Position numbers and translations under genes: made by a program | Notes under the pieces: model-generated | Database searches by the model: none | Seen by the model: only the letters and a program-made list of their open reading frames with translations | What the model was told of the DNA's origin: nothing | Assembly: GCA_947034885.2 (NCBI GenBank) | Contig: OX344750.2 | Span: forward strand, 44,068,821-44,132,820 | Reading direction: 5' to 3' | Origin: Thuidium tamariscinum | Taxonomy: Eukaryota > Streptophyta > Bryopsida > Hypnales > Thuidiaceae | Length of the DNA: 64,000 bases | Shown here: positions 47,939 through 59,790 of the stretch, one piece after another | Numbering within the stretch: position 1 is the stretch's first letter | Layout: each line of letters opens with the position of its first letter

Positions 47939-48249
47939 CCTTTGTACAGAGTCCACCTGACGCTCTTCTTTGGAACACGTCAGTGCCTGTGAGCAAATTT
48001 ACACGAACGAACCTTGTACTGCTATCTGATCGCTTAGCGGTAGTAATGTTTGGCCATTAGATATCCTTCAGTTTCCTCCACCATCAGATGCCGTGATGCC
48101 AGTTCTAAAGGTGAAGGACTTCACTGATGATACTCGGCCTCCACACTAGTTTTTTCTTGTGAATTTGGCTTTTGTACATTTCGTTTTGCATGGAATAACA
48201 AAGCTTCAGTTTTCCAAACTGTTCGACGTACCTTTTATGATACAGTTCA
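47939..48249. other. 3' flank of the capping protein gene
   Basis: Probably 3' UTR and downstream DNA of balanced composition. No clear AATAAA and no ORF. Confidence 0.35.
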
Positions 48250-48349
48250 GGCGAACAATTTTTTTTTTTTTTTTTTTGGCACAAATGAAACGGAATTTCA
48301 TTGCAAAGAAGGAGAACAAAGACCCCAGCCGCAAGCGGCGAACAATTTT
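48250..48349 (-). mobile_element. 5'-truncated LINE insertion with 13-bp target-site duplication
   Basis: GGCGAACAATTTT occurs at 48250-48262 and again at 48337-48349. Between the copies is a T run followed by ACAAATGAAACGGAATTTCA and ~45 bp more. Read on the minus strand this is a short 3' UTR fragment ending in a poly-A tail, flanked by an exact 13-bp duplication: the hallmark of LINE-type target-primed insertion with strong 5' truncation. The same tail core is found at 4471-4495. The near-pure A tail and exact duplication point to a recent event. Confidence 0.8.
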
Positions 48350-48682
48350 GGTTACACTTATCCTCAGCACTTTGAAATTCATAGTTTATTCATACCATGA
48401 TCTAAAAATGCATTTTGAGAGAACCTGGAATTACCTTTGATTCCCCACAAGACCTAGCAAAAACGTACCAACAAAGCAATAGGTTTATGCAGAGTACAAC
48501 AGTTAAACCGTTTTTTAAGTCCCCAGACACTCCTGCATTGCAGCTTTAGAAAGTTGGTCTTAGAGCACTAGTAAGAGCATCAAAGTCTGGTGTCGAAGGT
48601 CTGTACAGGTACTATGTTTTGGTACTCTCATTGGTGCTCGGAGACCAGCTTTGTGTAGGAGGCTCAGAAATGGAGCATCTAA
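48350..48682. other. Intergenic DNA, nothing seen
   Basis: No supportable ORF or repeat boundary. Confidence 0.35.
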
Positions 48683-48953
48683 GGTGGGTACACCTAAAAT
48701 TGCACCTCACCTAAAAGTGCCATCTATAGTTGTTGTACATTTCTGAATTCCATTATGTACCTATTTGGCTAGAGCGCTTTTAGAATCAGACTTTGAACCT
48801 TAATAACTTTTGCATTATGTATCCAAATGTTGCATTTTTTGGAGCATTGGAACATGCTTTCACTTGCCAAGAAGACTATATGAAAATTTTATCAGACCAA
48901 CAATAGTTACTAGGCACAATACCAAAAAGTGGCACTTTTAGGTGTACCCACGT
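48683..48953. mobile_element. Short MITE with TAA target duplication (271 bp)
   Basis: The left end reads GGTGGGTACACCTAAAA and the right end, on the minus strand, reads ACGTGGGTACACCTAAAA. TAA is found directly outside both ends (48680-48682 and 48954-48956). The 3-bp TAA duplication suits PIF/Harbinger-type MITEs. There is no coding capacity. Confidence 0.7.
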
Positions 48954-48956
48954 TAA

Positions 48957-50110
48957 CAAGAAAATCAAATTAAATTGACTCATTGTGTTTACAAAACTAA
49001 CCTTGAAATAGTAAAAAAAATAGCGAAAAAGGGTGCAATGAAACACATCTATGATTGAACCTCCTTCTACATAACTTCTTGAATTCATATACATTTTATC
49101 TATACAAACTAGACTAGAATGTGCAACTTTTCAAGAAAAAAAATTTAGAAAGACACTGTAAGACAACATATAAACCAATACACAAACCAACACATAAATG
49201 TAGCCATCATTCACTACCCACTATCCAAAAATCATACTCTTTGAATAACATTTTCTTCCTTTAAAAAATGAGCTCCATTCTAGCAACCATCTAGACTATT
49301 TTTGAACTTTTATAGGGTTGGTCAATTCATACACCACATAAATGGGTGTGGTTTATGTATAAGATCTTTAGTCATCAATATTCATTATTTTGTGTCTTCA
49401 AAGGCATATCTAGGATTTTTTTACCTTTAAAGGGCCAATGCCTTTTTTTGACAAAAAACTACAAGCAAAATTGTCATTTTTATTGCAAAGTACAAAAAAA
49501 AATGTGATGTTTATTATTTTTCATATTTAATCATAAAATGTTGCACTCTATTAGAATCTTTGATTGTATAGATTGGAAGGTATTTGCATTGAAAATGCTA
49601 AAAGAAAATTTTTTGCACTTAGTCTAACTAGACAATAAGGTTTTGAATATAGAGTCAACCTAATTTTTTTGTAGTTCAATTTTCTTTTTCTGTTTTCTTT
49701 AATTTAAGAATTTAATTATGTGTCCATAAAAAGAATTCAAAAAATAACTTGATTTTCATTCCTTAAGAAATTGTTAAGTAGAAGTGGGTACAAGAGAGAT
49801 GGAAAGACTAAATTTTAAGATAGGCATTAATACCCTTCTACAACATGTATTGCCCATTTGGAAACAACTAAATTATAGGTGTTCAAAGCTAGCTAATTAT
49901 GCAAGTAAACTAAAACATGTGGAAATTTGAATTTTCAAATTTTTTTGAAAATAAAGTTCAAAATAGAATTCAATAAATTAATTCCTCAAAAGATGCTCCA
50001 ATCCAAAATGGAATGAGTCGAATCTTTCCATGGACTAAAAATTATAAAAAAGACTATTTTCAAGAACTTTGTAATTTTTTGAATTGCCCAAAAAAGAGTA
50101 GTTTGAAATC
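48957..50110. other. AT-rich spacer, nothing seen
   Basis: No ORF, motif or repeat boundary that I can support. Confidence 0.35.
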
Positions 50111-50111
50111 A

Positions 50112-50483
50112 TAAGAAATTTGAGTTAATGCTAATTTATTTTTCTTGTAGAGGGATAAGAAGTATTGGGATTGTAAATTTTTAATAATTTTATTCCCAAT
50201 ATTGAAATTACTATGAATTTTGAAAGCCCAAAAATGATTAGAGCTGATAGACAATGTTTAGAGTTTTTTAATCCAAATAATTTCTAATTCTTTCCTATTT
50301 GGTACTTTCTATACACTTTATGACACTTTGGACATGTGTCATGAAATTATTAGTCCCAATCTAAAAAGGAAAAAAAATACATTCCAAGCTTTGGATAAAA
50401 ATCAATTCCAACCTTGGTTGGAATTAGCTACATCCTACAAGTTGGATACATGTCCCTAGTCAGAAATAGGTGGTTCTATCTTA
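50112..50483 (+). mobile_element. MITE family A, copy 3
   Basis: Internal landmarks of copies 1 and 2 recur in order (AAGTATTGGGATTGTAAATT, GGACATGTGTCATGAAATTA, CCAACCTTGGTTGGAATTAG), and the right end reads GGTGGTTCTATCTTA. The left end is eroded and its position approximate. Confidence 0.6.
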
Positions 50484-50582
50484 TAGTTCATGATGAAAAG
50501 CTTTGAATGCAAAGAAATAATAGTATAGTAACAACTTGATTTTCCTTATACAAGTTTTATAACAAAGGTTTATAGCATCATT

Positions 50583-51668
50583 TAACCCTTAAATGACCAT
50601 ATCTATTGCAAAATGGTCAAACATGAAGTTGAGCCTCTAAGGTAAATTTGGCCTTTTAAATTTCATTCAAATATTAAATCTACATTTTTGACCAATGATA
50701 CTATAAATTGTTTATCATTACAAGAAAATTCAATTTCTTTCATAAAAAATTGTAATTGTTACAATTCTTTTTGTGCAAAGTAAAAATAAATTAGTTTATA
50801 TAGTAAGAGCAATCCATTTAAATTAAATATTTTTCAAGAGGTACAATTGGCAATGGAGATTGGTGTGAAGATTAATCAATTGATTATATTACACCCAAAA
50901 TACACTTGGCAAATACTTTCATGTCCAATGCCATTGTAAAGCTGCATTTATCCTTTTATATAATTGATCCACAAAAAAATTCTATTTTTCACTCTTCAAA
51001 AAATCTCTTTTCTATTTATATTGATTTTTTCAAAAAAATTGATGGAAAAATCAAATTAATGAAATTATTTTAAATTAAGAATGAAAATGAAATTATATCA
51101 ATTACAGCATATATTAGAAATATTTTTAAAAATTGACCATAAATAAGTCAAAATGAGAAATACAATTTTGTAATTTAAGCTCAAAGAGATATCTAAAATC
51201 CTAAAAAGAAAAAAATATGAATGTATTATATACAATATTGAATAATTCTAATTCTAACACATAGAGCTTGCAATTGCAATAATTCTTTCAATCTTTGGAA
51301 TTTCTCATGTTTTCAAAATGTAATAAAACAAAACTTGTCCAGAGTCATTTTCTCACTTTAAATCAAATACCAAAAACAATTATTTTAATGCTACAATCAA
51401 AGTTGACCAAGGTGCATCTACTTTGGGATTGCATAAAACCTTTAATCCTTGAAGGACAGATTGGTAGTGTAAAAATCATGTATTTTAATCCTATGTGATG
51501 TCATCTACTTTGAAAAAGCCTAATATATTCATTAGAAGTCAAAGAACTATTGAAGAGTCTTTCCTTTCCACTTCTAATACCAAAGATGAAAAGTTGCACT
51601 TCTATCTTGTAGAGAAAGATTCTTTATCATTCAAAGGACGCAGAATGTCCTCAACAGCGTTTAAGGGT
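50583..51668. mobile_element. TTAA-bounded element (~1.09 kb)
   Basis: The left end reads TTAACCCTTAAATGACC and the right end, on the minus strand, reads TTAACCCTTAAACGCTG, identical for the first 12 bases. The left arm (AAATGGTCAAACATGAAGTT) matches the element that starts at 53163, and the right end block (GTTGAGGACATTCTGCGTCC) matches 6575. A 67-codon frame at 51295-51498 is not recognisable. Confidence 0.6.
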
Positions 51669-51923
51669 TAAGATTCAAACAAGGTAGAGGTTTAATTGAC
51701 CATACATATGAGCTTCATATTGTGTGAAGTGTGAAAATGCTTTGATCTATTGGCTTTTAATTTTTTGCAATTTATACTTATTTTAACATAAAAGAGCTAT
51801 GCAAAATTCACCCTTAAAAGGATGCAACATCTTAGTGATAGGCACCCACTCAAATATGATTCAAGTTTTGGACTAATAGGTACATTCTCAATTTCTATAC
51901 TAATACAGAAAGTCGTCCAAGAT
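51669..51923. other. AT-rich spacer, nothing seen
   Basis: No feature that I can support between the TTAA-type element and the foldback copy. Confidence 0.35.
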
Positions 51924-53015
51924 GGGTGAATGCACAAAACACCTGTACTATTTGTTGCGTTTTTTTGGGTTGACCGCTTTAAGATGGCTCTAACTTTTGA
52001 ATAAAAAACTAAGTGCCCAAAATAAAAAAAACACTTCCTAGATATCTTGACTCACATTATTATCCTTATTTTTTACAAATTTTAAAAAATCATTTGATAT
52101 TTAAAATTCAATTTTGTTAATTTGTCACACTTTGACATTATGGGGTTTTTAGTACTATTTAGAACCCAAAAAACCGAATTTTGAGCTGAATATTTGAGTG
52201 GATATTCTATTAGTAGACTTATAGCTTATCTCCAAAGGAATTTTAAAAATAGTCATTTTTTTGATGTGTAGAAGTCCACAAAGAGACCTTCTTTCTACTT
52301 GCTTTTTGAAACATATAAAACATTCTTTTGGTGATTTTCTTGGTCAAGCCTTATCACCAAAAAGTCTTCTCAAATGGCCAATTTTTAGATTTCATTAAAT
52401 TTGCTTTTTCTATTTTTTACAAATTAAAATGTTGAAGTTGTATTTTTCTTCACTAGAATTTTGGACATAGAACACATAGAATTCCGGTGAAGAAAATACA
52501 TACCTCAATGTTTTAATTAATAAAAAATAAAAAACATTTTTTAAAATAAAAATAAAAATTGGCCATTTGAGAAGACTTTTTGGTGATAAGGCTTGACCAA
52601 GAAAATCACCAAAAAAATGTTTTGCACGTTTCAAAAAGCAAGCAGAAAAAAGGTCTCTTTGTAGACTTCTACACCAGATGATAATGACTATTTTTGAAAT
52701 TCCTTTTGAGATAAGCTATAATTCTACTAAGAAAACATCCTCTCAAAATTTCAGCTCAAAATTAATTTTTTTGGGTTCTAAATAGTACTAAAACCCCCTA
52801 AATTGGAATGTGTGACAAAAAATCAGGGGCTATTTAAAAATAGTAAAATATTTTTTTTAAATCCTCAAAAATTCTGAATGATGTATAATAGTTATGAGTA
52901 CCCATTTTAAAAATTTTGAATCATTTGGAGCTAAAAAACAAAAGTTATGGCTAAAAAACTAGTCACTACAAAACATGATGCAACACAGCAGTACAAGTGT
53001 TTCTTGCAATCACCC
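51924..53015. mobile_element. Foldback element, family 1 (1.09 kb), copy 2
   Basis: Two ~530 bp arms pair around a centre near 52470 (TTTTGGACATAGAACACA, the same centre as the copy at 21335). The ends read GGGTGAATGCACAAAACAC on the left and, on the minus strand, GGGTGATTGCAAGAAACAC. AGAT is present directly outside both ends (51920-51923 and 53016-53019), a probable 4-bp target duplication. There is no coding capacity. Confidence 0.85.
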
Positions 53016-53161
53016 AGATACACTTAATTTGTGTTATCGACATTGTTTTGGGGTTGAGATGGTCTTTGTTCCTAGATTGTTGAAGGTAAAAGGTCCAAAA
53101 GTCATTTGTGTAGTAAATGGAACATTTTCCTAGAAGTGACAGTGAATAGAAACTTCTTACA

Positions 53162-54003
53162 TTAACCCCTCAAGGAGTACATCCATTGTGAAATAGTCAA
53201 ACATCATGTTTGAGCTACATTTTCCCTTTTAAATTGTATTCAAATATCAATCTTATTTTTTTAATTATGTGACACTCTAAACTATTTATATTGTACTTTT
53301 GTTACAATATGTGATGCTTGAAATTCACATTTGTATGGCCATTTTGAAAATTTTCATTTTAAAATTATTTCAACAGGTACAAGAAGGATAGAAGACTAGC
53401 GTGGAAATTTTTGTCAATTAGGTATTTTCTTTTTATATACAAAACACCCCTAGCAATGATCTTTAAGTCAAGTTTTACTATCAAGCTAAATTTATCCTAT
53501 TCTATTAATTTTGAGATGTAGAATCTTGATATTTTGTAAATGAATGAAAATGTTTTTTCTATTGGCACTCATTCTTTCATAAATTTTCATAGAAAAATCA
53601 AATGATTGTGATTCTTTTAGGAAAAAGGTGGAAACAAAATTACATCGAGTAGAATATATATTCAAATAATCTATAATTTTTTCGACAAATGGAGTTTAGA
53701 ACAAAAAAATATAATTTTGTAGTTCAAATTTGAAAAAAAATTAAAGAAAAAAAATTTGAATGAAAAACACATTGTACTTAAAGTCTAATATGGATTTTGA
53801 CACTTAAAACTTACAATTGCAATAATTCATTCAATTTTTCAATTTTTTCAAAACTTTAAAATAGAATAGAATTAAAACTTCACAAGCTTCATTTTATTAG
53901 TTTAAAACACATATTAATAATGGATATTTTAAAAGTTACAATTAGGGTTGACCAAGGCGCATGCACTTCTTGAATGTGTAGAGATTCAAGGATTAAATCC
54001 AAA
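53162..54003. mobile_element. Second copy related to the 50583 element, right end eroded
   Basis: The left end ATTAACCCCTCAAGGAG and the following arm (AAATAGTCAAACATCATGTT, CCTTTTAAATTGTATTCAAA) align with 50583 onward. GGTTGACCAAGGCGCATGCA at ~53949 matches 51400 (TTGACCAAGGTGCATCTACT). No clear inverted right terminus is found. Confidence 0.45.
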
Positions 54004-55360
54004 TAAGAACGGTGTAACCATAAGGCTCTATTCTAAGTTGATTTATTGACTAGTTGGACCTTGCATACCCTTCAACCAAAAACCTTACCATGTTGTGCAA
54101 TGTGAATGTGGTTATAGATAGGATTTGGAAACTCAAATTGTGAAACTCTAATCCATACCATAGTGTTTGTCCTTTGAACAAAAATGATAAAAAATGATAA
54201 AAATAAAAATAAACTTACACTTGCCTTCTGTGGAATATTCTACATCCATCAATAGTTACAAAAACATGTGTCAGAATATGTCAGTGAAGAGTAATGAAGC
54301 AGAGTGTAGTCACAACTCTACATTGAAATTACTATTAACTTAATTGTACATTGAACTACATGCGAATGAATCACTACACTCACCCAATAGTCAGAGCATA
54401 TATGTTGTAGACATAATAGAAGCTAACTCACCATTGGTATGTTTGCTTTAATATTGAGGCATGGTTTATGACATTTTACATGGGAAATGTCAATGTCATA
54501 CTATTGACTTGATGAAGTAATCAAGTTTCTATATTTTATTAGTTGATTTGTAGGTTATTGGGTTTTCATTATTATTATTAGGTTCTAACTATAATGTCAT
54601 GCCCCTTACAATAAAATACAGTTGGAACTCAGTGGTAAACTTGAGGTTACCTTTTCATAAATGATATTTATAGATGATGATTCAAAATAGCAAGGCTAGC
54701 ATTCTAAATGCTACTGAATGTTATGATTAAGGTATTCAAGCCTATTACCACCCTCATTTATAATTTGAATATCTTTGTCCATATTTTCCAAAGGCGTGTA
54801 CATGTTTCATTAATCAAACTGGAATCAAATTCATGTGGAAGTATAATTTTTTGATTAAAAAATGTAATTTCTATGAACTTCTAAACTAGTCTATCCAAAA
54901 TTACAAATTTCCTATATATAGGGCTAGGGAGGATTGACCCCCTAATTGCCTTCTCGAAAGGTAAATGTAACAATTGCCCCCTATTTGTGCCACATAAATT
55001 TTGTATTTCTTCACCTCCCCTTGCTAATTTAGGGCCACTAATTGCAAATTTGAATTCACAATTTACAAATTTGATTATATTTGGAAAATCTAAAAATCTA
55101 GTATTTTCTCCAAGGGTAAAAGACAGGACAATAACAAGATCAATTCTCATATATAGGGATGTCATAAATGTCCCCAAAACAACTTGTAACCACCATTCCA
55201 CATACTATTAGCACTTGATTATCCACCAATCAAGGACTAACCTAAGTTAGAATTAATGCACTGAAATTGTCATAAAATTTAGGTGAATTCTACTTTGGAG
55301 ATGGGGCCCAAAAAATGGTGGAGCCGGTGGAAATGGTCCATACCACGGTCTGACACATTA
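54004..55360. other. AT-rich intergenic DNA, no gene seen
   Basis: A ~106-codon minus-strand frame (54881-55201) and a 74-codon plus-strand frame overlap each other in ~54.9-55.2 kb without a recognisable product. I call neither. Confidence 0.35.
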
Positions 55361-55664
55361 GGAGGGATTTGAGGGCTCCAAAAGGTTGTTTCGGGACTAT
55401 TCCCAAAACTAGTCTAGGAACAGCTGGCCGTTGTCAGGTCAGCATTTAAAATTTTTTAAAATAAATAAATAAATAAATAATAAAATGGGGGGGGGGTGTC
55501 CTGAAATATGAAAAAAAGTCCCAAAAAAAATTTCGAAAAAAAGAAGTCAATGACGTGGCACGGTCTCGACCACATCGGATTCCTGCGGAATTGCGTTCTC
55601 ACGGTTGTTTTCGCGATTTCAGGCTGTGGGAACTCACAGGCTCTCAGAGCCCCCAAATCTCTCC
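55361..55664. mobile_element. TA-flanked MITE, family B, copy 1 (~304 bp)
   Basis: The left end reads GGAGGGATTTGAGGGCTCC and the right end, on the minus strand, reads GGAGAGATTTGGGGGCTCT. TA lies outside both ends, as in Tc1/mariner-derived (Stowaway-like) MITEs. The inside has a poly-G run (~55487-55496), GCCTGAAATATGAAAAAAA-like text and CATGGCACGGTCTCGACCAC-like text shared with copy 2 at 55840. Confidence 0.7.
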
Positions 55665-55750
55665 TAATGGAGGTTATTCATGATAAAGCAATCCGGCACT
55701 TGAAGAGATTGAATCCAAAAGGGATGGTATTAGTTTCCAACTCGTAAGTT
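55665..55750 (+). pseudogene. Orphan coding-like fragment, unassigned
   Basis: Right after MITE copy 1 a short open stretch reads MEVIHDKAIRHLKRLNPKGM and ends near AACTCGTAAGTTACT, which could be a splice donor. Its composition is coding-like compared with the flanks. With the fragments at 56.1-57.3 kb it may be part of a gene broken up by MITEs, but I cannot name a family. Confidence 0.25.
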
Positions 55751-55839
55751 ACTAGAAGTTCACTGTGAGAGTGTTTTCCTCGGTGAGTATAATTTGGAAG
55801 CTCTTAATTTTTACTCCAAAATTTCAGTTCAATTCATTA

Positions 55840-56113
55840 GAGGGGATTTGAGGCCTCCAAAAGGCCGTTTCAAGGTTGTTCCCGAAATTGTTCTCGTAAC
55901 TGCTGGCCACTGTTAAGCCAGCATTTACCAAAAAAAATAAAAATAAAAATTGGGGGGAGGGGGGCCTGAAATATGAAAAAAAAAATCCAAAAAAAATTCA
56001 TTTTTTTAATGACATGGCACTCTCTCGACCACATAGGATTCCTCTTCACATGGCAGAAATTGCATTCCCGCAATCCAGGAACCTGCAATCTTTCAATGGC
56101 CTCAAAAATCCCC
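55840..56113. mobile_element. TA-flanked MITE, family B, copy 2 (~274 bp)
   Basis: The left end reads GAGGGGATTTGAGGCCTCC and the right end, on the minus strand, reads GGGGATTTTTGAGGCCATT, with TA outside both. The interior parallels copy 1 in order: GCTGGCCACTGTTAAGCCAG, an A-rich block, a G-rich block, CCTGAAATATG, then GACATGGCACTCTCTCGACC. Both copies face the same way ~175 bp apart. Confidence 0.7.
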
Positions 56114-56859
56114 TAATTAGTGTGCTTGTGAAACGACAACCACCACCAAAGCATTGTATAGTCTTCCCAAACTGGAGAAATTTGGAAGAAAGTAAGGAAC
56201 AAGGCCTTGCTGTGAGATGCTTATTGAACATCGGGGAAAAGTATTCACAATTGACTAATAAGTTTCCATCCGCCCTTTTTTTTTCAGTTTTTGAGAAAGT
56301 ACCAAGATGGCAATCATTTAAAATTTGGTGAAGCATTGTGTTTCTACATCCATCCATCTTTTGACCCCCAAAAACACTTTTCAATCATATTCATACACTT
56401 CATCCAAATTTGACGAATTCATCTATATATTCACCATATTTTGAATAGAAATGAGAAACTTCTGACAAAAAAAAAGATTACTTTTATGTGATGAAAGGTT
56501 GAAATTTATGTTGAAATGGTGCAATCTGGCACCAGGGTGCCAAAGAAAAAGGCCCGGTTTCCATGTTTTCATCCCGAATTGCCGGTTCTTCACGAGACTA
56601 TCCGTAAGAGTGGAGCAGGGCTTATTTTTTGCTTTTTCGTGCCAATTAGCACCAGAAAAAATAATCTGGCTAAAAAACATCCAAAAAAATGCCTAAAAAC
56701 TTGGATGAAATCACCAAACAACTTTGAAATTAAAAAAAATATTAGATGAATTTGCCTTAATTTGGATGAAAACCATACTATACATCCAAAAAATGGATAA
56801 ATGTTGCAATTCAGAGCATCTCTATAACATTTTATGTTGCCACTGGCTATTCTCCAAAA

Positions 56860-57262
56860 ATGAAAAAAAGAAGAAGCCCTGGAGTGGAGCAATTTCCAAG
56901 GAAAGTGGTGATGGAGCCAGTGATTGAAATACCGGTCTACAGTAGAGTTCTTGGCGGAAGCTGCTTCGTAATCCAAAGAAACTGGAATCAATGGCGCTTG
57001 ACTGCGAGTTTGCTTGTTTTGAACTCAAAGGTAAAGATCCCAACTCAGTTTTTCTTCTGTGACCTCAATTGACGCGGAATATGACCTGCAAATGCAACAC
57101 TTTCAGCGGAAAGATTTGAAACTAGAGCCTAAAAATTTAAGAAGTGTCGTCGTTGTACAGGCAAACAAAATTCCACGCTGGTGGATGGACTTAGAGAGGC
57201 CAACGCTTGAAAGCAAATTGTTGAATAAAAATCAACCCAAAAAGGATGCCTCGGACGTTTAG
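56860..57262 (+). pseudogene. Coding-like fragments of an unassigned gene
   Basis: Two open stretches of balanced composition stand out: one giving FPRKVVMEPVIEIPVYSRVL onward to LLVLNSK (56890-57030), ending near AAGGTAAAG, a possible donor; and one giving QHFQRKDLKLEPKNLRSVVV onward to the stop at 57260 (through IPRWWMDLERPTLESKLL). They could be two exons of one host gene whose 5' part was lost or scattered, or a fragment captured by mobile DNA. I recognise no domain. Short open stretches at 56130-56330 and 56516-56660 may belong to the same remnant. Confidence 0.35.
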
Positions 57263-57479
57263 TGTTTGCTGAATGACAAGGAATTCTTTTGTGTAGGATA
57301 GAACTACAACTATTAGGTGTGGAAAGTGGAGATCTTCTAGAGTATGTTGACTTCAAATGAGTTCTCTTGGATTTTTGTATATAGTAGGTGGCTCTACAAC
57401 AGACTTTCTTCTCAAACCATGTGCTCTAAAATGAATATGTGTTGATGAGGGAATGGACTAATGATTGCGTCATAACATA

Positions 57480-57990
57480 ATAAGGTTTGGTTTATAGTTC
57501 TTTAATGGTTGGTTTTGAGAGTCACAGTGGGGTCCATTTCTAATTAAGTGAATAGGTGTTCATTAGATTTTTTCAAAATAAGAAATGATGGCCCAACTAC
57601 CTTCTTAAGTGTGCTAGAAAATCTGAAAATACTAATTGACTTAAGCTTTCATTTAAGTTTTAGAAAGGGTCACATTTAGGAACCTTCTCCCATTACTTTA
57701 TGTATCCTCCAATGCTTGTTTTTGGTAATGTCATATCTTTTTTCAAACCACATGTCTGTGGTTTTTGCAAGGGCTACAAGTCACAAATAGGTACCCACCG
57801 CATAATTCTTTGAAAAATTCACAAGTAATTCATAAATGCTCCAAAAATATGAATCCACTTGGATTAGATTCTGCATCAAATCTTCTTCAAATGAAAAATA
57901 AGTGATAAAAATTTGGGGCATCTAAAACCCATCAAAAAGTCCCAATTGCCTTAAAGTGTTGCTTTTAGAGCCATCTACCTTACCAATAAT
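57480..57990. repeat. Single-arm relative of foldback family 2
   Basis: Landmarks of the right arm of the element at 25394-26534 recur in order: CATTTCTAATTAAGTG, CAACTACCTTCTTAAG, GAAAATCTGAAA, GCTTTCATTT and ATGAATCCACTTGGATTAGA. The complementary arm is missing, so this is a half-copy or a solo insertion. Confidence 0.6.
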
Positions 57991-58560
57991 TCCCACACGG
58001 TTTTAGAAAAGATGAATTCTGCATAGACTCCTTGCATCCTTCCAGAGTTCACAAATGAAGGAAAGAGCTCACCTTGGGAATGCCAATGCTAGGAATTAAT
58101 GCTGATCCTAATTAGGAGGCAACTATAATTTGGCAAATGCTTTAATCCTTTAGAGCCAAGTGTGCCCATTTTGGTCATTTGAATTTGAATTTTAGAAATA
58201 ATTCAAAGCCAATGGTCCACGTCAAACTAAGGTTTGAATCCCGGGGAGGACACTTCTTGTATATTTGAGGGACCCACGTGCAGCAGTGGGGTATTTTTAG
58301 GGGGGCTATCAATTACTTGTAATCATTACTTGGCAACATTAAAAGAGCCCCTATTTTACCATAAAGTGGAAAAATCAGCCATATTATCATCCCTATTTTA
58401 TTTTTAAAACATTTTGTCTTTTTTATGTCCCCTATTTTATATGTAAATTTCTTATAAATTTTACCTAAGATTATTTAAATGTACCCTATATTCCGCCGCA
58501 TGTAGGTTATTAAAAAACGGGAAGTGTCCTCCCCTAGGTTTGAATGGAATGGAATGGCAC
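57991..58560. repeat. Degenerate repeat, partly shared with 29.6-30.6 kb
   Basis: TTTAGGGGGGCTATCAATTA at ~58298 resembles ~29692, and TTCCGCCGCATGTAGGTTAT at ~58490 matches ~30530. A degenerate left-type TTAA end (TTTAATCCTTTAGAGCCAAG) lies at ~58142. No ORF. Confidence 0.4.
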
Positions 58561-59790
58561 AAAAATTGTGTATCTAATGAGTTAATATATAGTGATTTTG
58601 AATGAACATTGAGCCCACAAGAAAGCAATCTAAGTGAGTTAGGAAGGAATTTGAATCTCACAACATTGAAAGAGGTATACAAGCTTAAATATCTATACTT
58701 ACACAACATCATACTTAAAAGAGACTCACAAACAAGTAAAAAGTGTCAATTAGTACCATTCTTGATGGTTATAGTCAACAAAATATATTCACCAAATAAA
58801 TTCCGCAATTTCCAAGATATTGGTTTTAGAATTATTTAGAAATATTACAAAATTTATTACAAAAAACAAAAATCTTTGTAGTTTAATACTTTAGGGCCTA
58901 AGGCTCCGTTTCTAGGGTCATTTGCATTCATTGAGCTCAATTAGACATTCTTACACTTGGCCATTTTGACATATATTCAACAAACTATTTCTTCTCCAAA
59001 AAGTGAATGATTTTTTTGAAAATCTACCCAACCCCTCAAATTTGAAAATGTTGACTTTTGATGGCATACAAGCCAAGTGCAATGTCACACACACCAAATG
59101 CAAGAATGTCTAATTTGGTCTACAATGCACAAAATCAATAAACTAGACTTTGTCTTGATTTGGGAGAATGTGAGCTTATTTTGCTAATCATTTTTTTTCC
59201 GACATGAATCTATGTGCAAATAGAATCCACTGAGTTGGTTGTAGATGGGTGTCAAATCCGTTGAACTATTACATAGACTCAAATTGCTTGAAGTAAGGTA
59301 AACCAACCTATGACACGTAGATTGATTGGTTTTGCCTTGTTGATATATTTGAAACATTTTAGGTTTTTTTCAATGTAAAGGCAAATATGATATATAGAGC
59401 AACTAATTTATTTATTTTGAGAAAATATGAATTTCTTACTAATTTTTGAAGTGGATTGGACAAATGGCTCAAACTATACCTATGATGGCCATCAAACCAC
59501 CTAATGCAATTACAAAATTTCCTAGCATAAAGGAATAAAAAAAACTTAGTTCATGTAATGAGTTACATTAGAAAGGTGCAAGTTCCTAAAGCAGTCTCTA
59601 ATATCTCCGTCATCATCACTCAAAACATTGATTTCAGCCATTAATCTACCTAATAAAGTCTTGATTACTTTAATTAAAAAAAACTTGGCATGGATTGATG
59701 GAAAATTGTAATGAGTCGTTTGATAGATGACTATATTAGGGAATTGGCCTACATGGGTTGGTTTACCTTAGAGCCCGTGAGTGCCATTTG
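58561..59790. other. AT-rich spacer, nothing certain
   Basis: A degenerate left-type end (TTTAATACTTTAGGGCCTAA) lies at ~58884. The minus-strand 83-codon frame 58461-58712 and a plus-strand 76-codon frame overlap and are not recognisable. Confidence 0.35.
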
